From assembly GCA_014058105.1 (NCBI GenBank), contig JACGCM010001272.1, positions 3,596,001 to 3,660,000 on the forward strand: a DNA stretch of 64,000 nucleotides, given 5' to 3'. Below, in pieces: positions 45,201 through 56,700 of the stretch. Within the stretch, counting starts at the first letter, position 1. Every line of letters starts with the position of its first letter. The notes under the pieces were generated by a model that was given only the letters and a program-made list of their open reading frames with translations, was not told where the DNA came from and ran no database searches. The translations under genes and the position numbers were made by a program. The DNA comes from Kingdonia uniflora. Taxonomy: Eukaryota; Streptophyta; Magnoliopsida; Ranunculales; Circaeasteraceae.

Positions 45201-47470
45201 CTTTTAATTGGGGTCCATAATTTCCTCCAAAAGTTGTCAAAATTAAATACTTGATAGACCACAAAGGTCGACGATTTTGTTAAAGCAGCCAACTATATTA
45301 GTTGGGGGTTGGTTGATGGCTTCAAACTTAGGAAACGTTGTGGAAAAACCGTGAAATATGAAGGTCGTGATAAGGAGAGGAGTGCGAGATCAGATCACCA
45401 TGGTTCATGAATTAGAAAGCAAAATATCTTGATAGCTACACTACAGTACTACACATATAAATCAACAAGGTTAGAAGTTGAAAGACGAAGGACAGTTGAT
45501 ATAATTAAAGTAACAAAAATTAAATTGTATCTACTCGTAATATACTGATACGATTACTCGAGTCAAGATCATGTGGACAAACGATAATACTTACCAAAAA
45601 CAATGCTTAATAATCGAGTTGCAATAACACAAACCTAACCTTATCACCATCAACTGCTAACAGAAACATTTATTAATGATGTCTCTTATCCCACCGACCA
45701 ACGGAACTTTTGCGTTACATCTACAGTTTTGTTTAAAAAGAAGAAGAAGAAGAAGCAAACTTTCAAAAATAATAGATAGTACTTGTCTATTATGAGTCGA
45801 TCTTGTAACGTATGCACATTATTAAGATGATAGAACCATTGCATTTACGGTTGTTTGTTCTTTTGTGCACTACATACAAGTTATTTCAAAGCTGCAAAAA
45901 CAAGTTTTTGAGTGAATTGTGAGTCTATTATAATCTTAGACCGGCAAATCGGCAGGGGCATATGTCCCTATTATGTCACGAGGTCGTAAATCTCACGCTA
46001 TTATGGCTAAACCAGCCGACAACATATTTTCTTTTTCCGGTATTCACCTGCCTTACATCCCTGTAAATATATAACTATGAAAATATTCTCCACTTCGATG
46101 TTAGAAGTAATGACCTAAGATCTACCAAGTACAATCCATTTCTTTCACTAAAATCCTACCCACCTACGTTGCATGTAGTTGTGTGACCCCAAAATTAAAT
46201 CCCAATCTCATTTGTTCAACATTCTAAATGTTTAAAATTTGGTGTTAATTGTGATTAAGAGTTAACAAATTTATACATATATATACTTTAGAAGTTGTGA
46301 TAGATGACCTAAGCATGTAATGATCGAAAAAGTTATAATCCTGAATAAAATTTGGAAGAAACAAGTTATAATTTCACAAAAGATGAAACATAAAATGCTC
46401 TTTAGGCTCAATAATGACCTAAATATAGGGACCAGGACCACTCAATATTTAGACATACAAGGTGAGAGATGTCACAACTAAACATTATACATTCACCATT
46501 TACTCCAATAACTTTTCTTAATGAATTAATGAGACTACACAATTATGACTCAGTTAGGGAGCCAATTATTAGTTGGGGGAGGACGGCTTCAAACTTAATG
46601 GTCTTACGAACCAAGTGATTTATTTCCTGGGGGTGAATACTCGAATCAAGTACCCAAAAAAAAAAATTCAAATCTCCCAATAATGATTTAAGTACATAGC
46701 ATACCATGGTGTAGCGCTCTGGGGGTCTGGGATCATGCCTCATTAGTCAAGAAGCAGAGGTCCTGAGATAGTCGTGATTTATCCTTTCCTTACTTACTGG
46801 GCATGCATGTCTGCGGGATCTTATGTGCCCTAAGGATTAGTCTGACAAATGGTGATAAATTATGAACCCATATCACCCTGGTGAGCAAAATAAATAATAA
46901 TAAAACAGTAGCACCAGTATGTAGTGTGCATTGATGGTGCCTATAAAATTTGTTGTTGTTTGAAGCTGATGATCAAACTCTGATTAGTAAGAAAGAGAAA
47001 GCTTGTGAATCAAGTTTGTAAAATAAAATTGGCGGGTAGTTCACCAACTCCAAGAATCGAAAAAAGCCCAATCTATTAAGCATAGATAAGAAAAAGAGGT
47101 CCAATTAATATTAAAGTGAAAATGAGAAGTAAACCGCCAAAAACCGGTCACCAGTTTTCTCTCTCTCTCTCTTCTCAACCAATTTCATTAACTCTTCTCT
47201 CCCTCTCATTGAATGCGTGAATTTAAAGACGAGCTCCTTTTCTGCAAAATTAGGTGAGCCTTGGTAGAGAGAGAGAGAGAGTCTTGTTTCGGTGCATGAC
47301 TTTCCATGTTAAAGGAAGGGTCTGGTTGTTTGATTTAAATTCTCAACGAACCCATTTAATAACCCATGGGGTCAATGCCCTCAAACCCTAAAACTTGAAA
47401 CTAGAAGTGAGGGTTGTGGTAAACTTTGAGAACAACGATCTGTTTTTTATTTATTGTCTCCAAATGTCAA
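45201..47470. other. intergenic region upstream of the P450 gene
   Basis: AT-rich with no recognised gene. Near its end are a CT run (47159-47172) and a GA run (47270-47281), common in plant 5' regulatory DNA, here 200-320 bp before the TATA box. Confidence 0.5.
46640..46910. repeat. possible degenerate SINE
   Basis: gggggtctgggatcatgcc resembles an RNA polymerase III B-box context, and ccctaaggattagtctgac resembles the 3' region of some plant SINEs, followed by an A/T-rich end. No target duplication confirmed. Confidence 0.25.
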
Positions 47471-47482
47471 TTCTCATCCTCC

Positions 47483-47490
47483 TATATAAA
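47483..47490 (+). promoter_or_regulatory. TATA box of the P450 gene
   Basis: TATATAAA followed by a pyrimidine-rich stretch, 163 bp before the ATG. Transcription would start about 30 bp downstream, giving a leader of roughly 130 bases. Confidence 0.75.
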
Positions 47491-47652
47491 CCCCTTCTCT
47501 CTTTCTCTTATTCTCTCACAAACACTCTCTCACTTCTATTTGATTCCCTCTTTTCTCAACATTTCCTTTTTTTCAAAACACAAGTTCAACTCGAGTTAAC
47601 GGCTACACTTCTGTATCTTTGTTTAAATAGTAATTAAGCGGGGTCCACCTGA

Positions 47653-49329
47653 ATGGAGGTCTCTACAGCTATGTTTCTCTTCACGGCCGGGATTGCTTAC
47701 TTGATGTGGTTCAGCTTCATGACTAGGTCACTCAAAGGTCCACGTGTCTGGCCCTTATTGGGTAGCTTGCCCGGATTAATCGCTAACGTTGATCGTATGC
47801 ATGAGTGGATCGCAGCAAACCTTCGCACGTGTGGTGGCACGTACCAAACATGTATATGCATGATCCCCTTTTTGGCACATAAGCAAGGTCTGGTTACTGT
47901 TACATCCGATCCGAAAAATATAGAGCACATATTGAAGACCCGGTTCGATAATTATCCCAAAGGACCCACTTGGCAATCCGTGTTTCATGATCTATTAGGC
48001 CAAGGGATCTTTAATTGTGATGGTGACACGTGGCTGTTTCAACGAAAGACCGCCGCGCTAGAATTCACGACCAGAACGTTGCGCCAAGCGATGGGCCGGT
48101 GGGTGAACCGGGCTATTAAGACCCGGTTTTGCCCCATTTTGAAGACGGCTCAAGTCGAGTCCAAGCAGGTGGATTTACAAGATTTGTTGTTAAGGCTTAC
48201 TTTTGATAACATTTGCGGGTTGGCATTCGGGATGGACCCGCAGACGTTAGCGCCCGGGTTACCCGAGAACAGCTTCGCCTCGGCTTTCGATCAGGCCACC
48301 GAAGCCACGCTGCAACGGTTTATATTGCCCGAGATTATTTGGAAGCTGAGGAGGTATTTGGGGCTCGGCTTGGAAGTCAGCTTGAGTAACAGCTTGAAAC
48401 ACGTGGAGGAGTATTTGTCAAGTGTCATCAAGACACGTAGACTTGAATTGATGAGTCATCAAAATGGTGGGTCCCAACATGATGACTTGCTCTCTAGGTT
48501 CATGAGAAAAAAAGAGTTTTCAGATAATTTTTTGCAAGAAGTGTCACTCAATTTTATCCTAGCTGGACGCGACACGTCATCCGTGGCGCTCAGCTGGTTC
48601 TTCTACTCTATTATCCAGAACCCGAGAGTAGAGGATAAGATCCTCCGAGAAATAGCAACCGTCTTGATTGAGACACGTGGCGAGGACACCACAAAATGGA
48701 CCGATGAGCCGTTGGCTTTCGAAGAGGTCGACCGTCTTATTTATCTGAAAGCAGCGTTATCCGAGACCCTCCGATTATATCCCTCGGTGCCCGAGGACTC
48801 AAAACATGTCGTGGTGGACGATACATTGCCCGATGGAACATTTGTTCCAGCAGGATCGGCCATCACATATTCTATTTATTCGTCGGGTAGGATGCCTTCC
48901 ACGTGGGGGGACGACTATCTAGAGTTTAGACCAGAGCGTATGTTATCACCAGACGAGAAGCGTTCCGTAATGCCAGACGCATTTAAGTTTGTTGCCTTTA
49001 ATGCCGGCCCGAGGACCTGTCTGGGCAAGGACTTGGCTTATTTACAAATGAAATCAATTGCGGCCGCAGTGTTATTACGACACCGGCTCACTATAACCCC
49101 TGGCCACCGCGTTGTGCAGAAAATGTCTTTAACATTGTTCATGAAGTATGGGCTAATGGTTAACATCCATCACCGCGATCTGGCATCATTCGCCTCAACA
49201 ATGTGCAAAGAACGTGACAACGGTATCGATTCAACCACCAAAGTTAATGGCATTGGAAACATTGTCGGCGAGGGCAATTTGGGAGTTGAAAAGGTCGTGG
49301 TCGGCAGTTATATGCCTTATGAGTTGTGA
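47653..49329 (+). CDS. CYP86A: cytochrome P450, CYP86A subfamily (fatty acid omega-hydroxylase)
   Basis: Intronless, 558 codons. CYP86A enzymes hydroxylate the terminal carbon of C12-C18 fatty acids at the ER, feeding cutin and suberin synthesis. Seen: membrane anchor (about residues 5-23), [15 protein letters not shown] (28-42), oxygen-activation motif AGRDTS (304-309), ETLR of E-x-x-R (371-374), FRPERM (425-430) and heme loop [10 protein letters not shown] with the ligand Cys456. Long collinear blocks such as [23 protein letters not shown] and [19 protein letters not shown] are characteristic of CYP86A. The C-terminal tail after about residue 510 is variable, as in longer family members. 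The ATG fits the family N-terminus, and a TATA box lies 163 bp upstream. Which paralogue (A8/A2-like or other) cannot be decided by eye. It appears intact and is GC-richer than its surroundings. Confidence 0.95.
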   Translation: MEVSTAMFLFTAGIAYLMWFSFMTRSLKGPRVWPLLGSLPGLIANVDRMHEWIAANLRTCGGTYQTCICMIPFLAHKQGLVTVTSDPKNIEHILKTRFDNYPKGPTWQSVFHDLLGQGIFNCDGDTWLFQRKTAALEFTTRTLRQAMGRWVNRAIKTRFCPILKTAQVESKQVDLQDLLLRLTFDNICGLAFGMDPQTLAPGLPENSFASAFDQATEATLQRFILPEIIWKLRRYLGLGLEVSLSNSLKHVEEYLSSVIKTRRLELMSHQNGGSQHDDLLSRFMRKKEFSDNFLQEVSLNFILAGRDTSSVALSWFFYSIIQNPRVEDKILREIATVLIETRGEDTTKWTDEPLAFEEVDRLIYLKAALSETLRLYPSVPEDSKHVVVDDTLPDGTFVPAGSAITYSIYSSGRMPSTWGDDYLEFRPERMLSPDEKRSVMPDAFKFVAFNAGPRTCLGKDLAYLQMKSIAAAVLLRHRLTITPGHRVVQKMSLTLFMKYGLMVNIHHRDLASFASTMCKERDNGIDSTTKVNGIGNIVGEGNLGVEKVVVGSYMPYEL

Positions 49330-50742
49330 ATACATATTGTACTACTAATATATCGAAGTCGTATTATTCATCGTAAATTCGGTGTAGGCAAGAGCTAGTG
49401 GAGCAGCGAAAGTGGTCGGAGGGAAAGAGTTTCGGGCAAACATTACGAGCACGGAAATCAGGTCTGCATCAGTAATTCACATAGTAAAAGGAAGGTCTCA
49501 GCTGCCATTCTTCAACAGAGAAGAGAAGAGAAGAGAAGGGTAAATATTTATAGGGGAATGGTATTTTTTTTAATTATTATAACTATTATTACAGAACCAA
49601 AGTTATCTTATATTTGTTATTTTTCTATTTTTAAGTCATTTGTGAGAAATGTTTGAGATAATAAAATGTCCAATGTGTGCTTATTTTACTTATGATTCAA
49701 TTTTTACTCTTTCGAAAAATGCCATACAAATTTTAAGACTCCAATATTAAAGCTTAACTAATCTAATGGTCAACAATTGTCTAAATCACGGAAAATGGTT
49801 CCAGTCACAAACATTTCCGATATTATACCAAGTACAACTTGCAACCTATGATTTTTTACATATGCAATTATGCATGTTTTCGGAAACTTTAAAACGCCAA
49901 TGAACTAGAAGTTTCTTTTTCCTGATTGCCTAGAGAATTTGGTGATCGAAAATCTAAGTCAATGGTTGTGAAGAAAATTTCAGAAGGGGAGAAGAGGACC
50001 CAAACATTAGAAATATGAAGTTTCTTTCTTCTCTCCCTGTCGGCTTTCTCAAAATAATGGTGACCAGCTATTCATTCAAAGCTTATTAAGATCAATCATG
50101 GCAGCCTCAGAAAAGATGAAAACACGATTTACATACTCCCCCAGTACCTCGTCAAACAAGTTTTGCCATTCTGTCACCTCAATGATAGCGAGTTAGGAAT
50201 TCAATGCGGCAAACCACGTTACGCCAACTAATTAGGTTTCGAGTCCCCGCTCTCGGTCCCCCCATTTTGAAAGCAATCATTTGAAACTTAGCAAATAGTA
50301 GACACTGGATCTACGAAGCTCATTTTTATCATATATGAAGTTATATGCCAAGCATCCAGAATAAAATGTGCGATGAAGAATACGTAACGAAAGATATTGA
50401 TATGCAGTAAAATAGGAAGGTTGGACGCAAAAATGTTCTTATCAACTTGGATAGGTTTTACTTGGGGACAATAGCAAGGTTCATGGATACAAAAATACCA
50501 CAAACAACTATCTAAAGCACAGGGATAAAAACTAAGGAGAAAAAAATGTTGCAGTTCGAAAACATCCAGGTGAGGCGTACTGACCTCAAACGGGTCGAAG
50601 TTGAGGTATTCCTAAAGCTTTGTAGTAACTCCGATTGCCCCTTCTGTGTACTCGGGTATAAATATTATTTCCTTTTTCGATCTTTTGCTGAAACATCATT
50701 TCTTGACTATTGTAGCTTCACGGCACTTCCCTTTTCCTGTAC
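49330..50742. other. intergenic region between convergent genes
   Basis: Holds the 3' ends of the convergently transcribed P450 and transporter genes. Nothing else is recognised; a short agagaagagaagagaag run lies near 49.52 kb. Confidence 0.5.
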
Positions 50743-53700
50743 CTAATCAAGAATCTTTTCTCCGGTTGAAAACAAGTTCCATACTAGTGTACCAACAAGA
50801 TACAAGGCAACAGACACTTTAAAAACGTCATCCCAAGAACCTGCAATGGTTTAACAAAATAAAATTCAGAAGTAAACAACTTGATTGCTCAAAAGTTCGA
50901 TTGAAAAGACTAGTAATTCAGAGTGTAGTTGTTGGGCTTGCCTCGTTGAAGGATGTATCCAGTAGCAGCTGTACCAAAGACACCAGCAAGCACCCCAGCA
51001 GTGTTCGATAATCCCAGCAGGACTCCCTGCATGTCAATAAATTTAATGTAAGAGATTGTCAGGGAATATAAACGGACGGGAAATGAAAAAATGACATTAG
51101 ATAGAATTGAGTGGAGGAATCATCATTTCAGACGAATCGTATCTTTGGGATTGGGTAGCAAAAAATGATGGCGAACTCTAAAATTTTTCATTGTGTTGTG
51201 ACTCCAATATTTTCGTACTTTAGGACTCCAGTACGCTTGTCAACTCAAACAATTTCAAAGTAAACAATAAACCAAGGATCATAACTTATTCTTTCTGTCA
51301 TGTACAGTACCTTTACTCTGGTCACTGTGCAATTATTTCAATATACTACACCATATCGGTGATATATCTGGATAGTATTATAAACCATAACGAAGTCAAT
51401 GATGATGAAGATAAAGTCTTTGCTAGAGAAATACATTCGATGTCACCCTTGCTCTTATTCTTAATCATGCCAAGCAGAGGTTTACTTCTTAGAAAATAGG
51501 TATCATAAATTAAAGCACTAATTAGATCGAAATATTTTAGCTAAAGATTTGAAGTAATGTAGGGCATCATTTTCCATAGTGCATATAAACACTGAGAAAT
51601 AAATCATGCATATAAACCAATATAAGACAACTTACTGAATAACGGGGTCCAATATCTTGGTGATTGGAATAGAGACCAGACTGTGAGAATGCGTCACACC
51701 CCTGTCAGAAGAAGAGAAGTGTGATTACAAATATTGGAGCAAAGTAAAGTGATTTAATATTTCAAATAAGAATTATATCAACAAAGCCCAGATCATGAAA
51801 AAGTCGAATTTCCTATTTTAAAGAAATAACATCCGCTATCCAATTTATATGTTGATGAATTGTACGCCAAATGCATTAGTTCAATAATAAGGTGGTTCTT
51901 ACCTGACTGCATGCCATGCATAAAACGGCTAATGCTGGGGTTTTCACACGGCTCAACTGTGAAAGGAAGAAGGCTGGGCCTAAGAACCCAACTGATTGCA
52001 TTATCTGCAGCAATGAAGAATAACAAACCGCCTATTGACAACTATTCATGTTACTGATAAATAATTTACCAACACCTCTACAGACACGAAGATCACACTG
52101 TCCATTGCCCTCGAGATACACAACACATGCTTGTTATGGGTCTATTAGTGACACTCTAGGCCAATCACATGTTAGACATACTCGTTTTCACATCACTGCA
52201 GACATGCAAGATATTCCCCGAAATTCAGTATTCCTGTGTGCACAAGTATACACTGTCGTACCTTAAAGAGCAAATATAAGCTTCGCTTTTCCTTTTTTCA
52301 TTTTGGAGAAGGGAAATATAAGCTTTATCTCATACAGGATATTATTTACTAAAAAAATAATCTCTATAGAGGATATTCTTATGTTTGTGCATGCTGCAAA
52401 GCATAAGTATCGCATGCAGGGTTCTTTAAATAGCAGCTACAGTATAGATCTCTATAAGCGCCTGGCCACATCTGGTTTACTAATAAAAAAACAGTAGCCA
52501 ATTAAGTTTTTGTTTTTATGCTTTACATATACATTGTTGTTTCTTTTTCTGTATGATTGCATGTGTACCTAGCAAGTCAAAAAGTTATTTGTTTGTGGTA
52601 TGAGAGGTTATTTGATGTTAGGGCACTTATTATGCAAATCTTGAGGCATATTTTCTCTCTATGTTCTGAATTTAGCAGTTTTAGTAGGATTTTATTTGTA
52701 ATCTTAAATAAAGGGAAGATCCTAAAACGGATTTCCACTATTTTCTATAAATTACAGGCAGAGCCTCCGTACTTGAGTAGTTTTTATTAAGAAGATTAAT
52801 AAAGTTATTAGTTTCTTGAATAATCGAATCTTATATTTGTTGATCATTAATTTGGTTGCTTCTGCCATATTATTTTCATCAGTATTAGATTAGATCAAGA
52901 AAAACATCCGTATGTGCTAATTATCAGTACTCATATATACATATAGCTTCACCTGCCATGAACTTCAGTCGAAATAGGTAACCTTAACCGACTTTTATAT
53001 TACACCATTTCTGTAACAATCCGTATCTATATCGATATAATGAGAAAAAAATACGTTGGGTATAGATGTTTGTCAATTAATACTGACATATATCATTGTA
53101 CATCGTTCCATCATTTTAAAAGAATGAAGCCATCAAACACATATTCACAAAATATTTTTATAATATTGTCTATGGTTATATACAACAGAAATTATGTTTC
53201 CCTTTGCAGAGTTATAAAGCCCTTTATATAAGCAATGCATGGATTAAGAGTATGATTCTTACCTTACGAACTGTTGTTATGGAAAAACCTTTGCTCACTA
53301 GTGTGTCCGCAATCCACCCTCCTATATTCGCAAATATAGCCATGGTTAACCATGGTAAGACACAGAATAGTCCAGATTCCGCGAGGTTGAACTTCAAAAC
53401 CTGGGCCAGAAAAAGAAATGAATTATAACTACGATGCAACTATACAAGCAGATTATTAAACTATAAGCTGCTCCAGCCTCTAGGTAGCCAATCAAGAGGC
53501 TACAATCTTTTACATATTGGCAGACATTAACAATATTCAAAGATAAGTTAGAAACAAGAGCAGACATTTACCCATTTATAATAATTAAGGATGTTAAATG
53601 AGTAAAATTCAGAACTAGGCAAGCTCAACTGTTCCAATAAGTGATTCCAAATTCGAAAAAGGTAAAATATTTATGGGTAACAAAATTCTCTTCGAGAAAA

Positions 53701-56700
53701 AGTTCCAACGGTAAAACTTTTCAAGCTTACATGCCGGTCGTAGCCTTGTAGATATAATAAATTATACCAATGAGCACATATTGTTGATAACTGATAAATT
53801 ATTCAACTTTTTTCTACTCGAATCCTATGAATATATTTGATATCTCAAAATCTGAAGGAAAAAGGGAGTTCACTTCTGATAAGTCACGTGGTCGTACCCA
53901 CGACTACGCATAGCACATTTTGTACATCATGTACGCACCCTCTTATTTAGTTTATGTTATTTATTTTAATTGCATTATAATTAAGAGAAGTCTCCTAATT
54001 AGAGTATAGCTAGGGTTTCTATTTGTGCTAGGTCTCTTCTCCTATAAAAGAGAGCCTAAGTTTAGTTTATTTAGTATGTTGGTTTTAGTGATAGAAAAGG
54101 CTTAGCCTTAGAGAGAGATTGTAGAGTTTGGGGTAAATCTCATAAACCCTAGGTCTTTGACCTTTATTTTATGCAATTAAGAGATCTTAGTATTAATTAA
54201 GGTTAATTTAGCTTCCGCATTATTAGTTTTCTAACAACTTCAATGTCTATCAGGTCCAATTCTGGATTAAAACACTACGTAATGTAGATGTCGGGTACAC
54301 ACTTGAAAGTAAGTGCAATGGATAGCAAGGATTGTCACGACCCCATTCTACGAGCACCGATATTACCCTCACTTAACCACTGTGGATCTCCTGCAGTGTG
54401 GAATTTTTCTTCCTAAGAAAAGGTCTCGGTGACATGTAGAGTTAAATCTTAACTTAAGGACCATACACCTGGCAGGATCTTAAGCGATGTGAGACTAAAC
54501 CATTGGTGCTACCATCACCGCTAATGGGCTAGGCGCCTTTCCAATACCCGGTCAGCAGGGGTGTTACAAGGATTTCCTTCTCAGTAGAATTCTGCTTCAT
54601 CTAGTTAATACAAGGGTTTGTTCTTGGTTCTAGTTTGGATCCTTTTGTGAGTTTTCTTCTTTTTCTCTGTTGTCATCTGTATAGTCTACAATCTACTCAA
54701 CCTCCTTTTTTACTTTCGTGTTCGGTTAATGGACTTTCACTTATCAAACCAAGAAAATACAAATACTAACTTCATGTTACGAAGCATTATAGGATAGTTT
54801 GCATAGGAGTCATGGATAGTTTGCAATAATTGAAGCATTATAGTGCTGAAAACTGAACAAAGTATTAAATCGTATATATATCTCTCCAAGTACCTGATTA
54901 TAATATGTAGGCATCCATGTAAGAAGGATAAATGTTCCCCAATTATGGCAGAAGTGAGAGACAATCAATGCCCAAACAGGCCCCTTTGACAAAATTAATT
55001 TCCACGGAATGACTTTAACGGGCTCCTTTGATACTTTGCCCCCTAAAATAAGACTCTTTTCTTCTGCGGAAAGTTCTGGGTCTTCTTGCGGTGTGCTGTG
55101 CGCCTAGTCAAAACAAAAATAAAGGAAGATAGAAATGTTAAAAAGGCCGCTTATGAGTACCACTAACCAAACAGGGTATTTTGGGCCAAAGCCTGAGACC
55201 GAGTACTGAAATCTTAACCACACCCATCGGGTTTCAAATGTAAGGTAGGGATTGGACCCACCACATCGCAGCCCTAGGATCAGGGAGGAAAGGGAAGCAA
55301 AGGTAAATTAACATGCTTGAGTAAGTGAAGCTACAGGAACATATACGTACTTTTCTCATCCATAAGGCAAACCATATACTTCCAAGGGATCCAAAAGAAT
55401 AAAAAACAGAAGGCCATCCAAATTTGTGAATCAGAAAAGGAGAAAAGGCCAATCCCGTTACAGAACCAAGATACATGCCGCTGTATACAAGTGCAAGGGA
55501 TCTACTCCTCTCAGACACTGGAATCCACTTCGACAATATGTTATTCATAGCGGGCATAGCAACACCCTGCAATTATTCAACAATAACAATAATAATATCG
55601 TTATTAGAAACTGCAGGTTTAAAAGCAATGAATGTTAATACTGTATACGTTATTTGTTTGTTCAGTAGTTCACAATAAAGACAATACAAAATAATGTGTA
55701 CCTTCATCATAGAATATTCAGAAATAACTACATGGTGCGAAGATAGGACATAAGAGAACGTTAGTTCTCCTTGCATATCCAGAAATAAGTTTTTATAGTT
55801 TTAACTTTTATATATGAAAGGACTCAAAGTAAAGGTGAGCAAGTAATTTCATTTACCAGTATTAATTTTTCCTATTCCTAATACGAAATACTCATGAGTT
55901 GTGATTTAAGGAGTAAAACACTATAAGCAGGTTAGGTCATCTCAACGGAGCTTCTATCTAGTAACTCGCACTTATAGTTTTCACATGGTTTAAAAGTCTC
56001 TTTTAGGACCTATTTGCAGCTCTTCTTCATCGTTTTTCCTTTTTTGTCAGAAGGACTTTTCTCAGTATTAGCTCCATTATGATGAAGAAGAATGTATAGA
56101 GATTTTCAATTTTACTCTGAAATGTTTAATCTATATACCAACATATTTTTTTTGAGAATGGGGTAGTAAATATACAACACTGTATGTTCACTATGGTTCT
56201 ATCTTGTACTAAACTTACACCTGCTCATGGCTTGAGTTAGTTTCCATTCAAATTTTCCCGACTGTATTTTACCTATGGTTTTCATGTAAGCTCAAGTACC
56301 TCTTATCACTTGCTGCACAAGTACTGTACGTATCAAGTGCAATATTGGTACAAGTATCACTAGACCTTTACATCACACTTTCACGGGTCTACGTTGTCTC
56401 ATAGTGACGCGCTTTCTAGACCTCAGTGTAATACAGGTTTCTATCTTTCCAATCTTTATCCATTAAAGGTCGGAGTTCGATGTGTAGTCTGATCTGTAGC
56501 TTTAATTAGTTGCAACTAATACCTGACATGACCTTGTTCGACATAAAATACACCCAGGCTAAACAAAACTTTCTAATACGTGTTTTAGATATGTAAAGTA
56601 ACGTAAGGACTCTGATCGGATGTGAGACATGCAGAATCAATTTTCAAAGTGCTTTCATTAGAAAAACTCATACTAGCGAAAGAAACATTAGTTTGAAGAA

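Noticed and set aside
50911..50941. Transporter ending with [10 protein letters not shown] and a stop in exon 10
   Set aside because: The conserved last helix and GEKILD end are found at 50743-50840 and join in frame via a GC-AG intron.
53877..54746. One 870-bp element with TGATAAGT and ACTTATCA inverted ends
   Set aside because: No target duplication fits those borders, whereas two smaller elements inside each have perfect 5-bp duplications.
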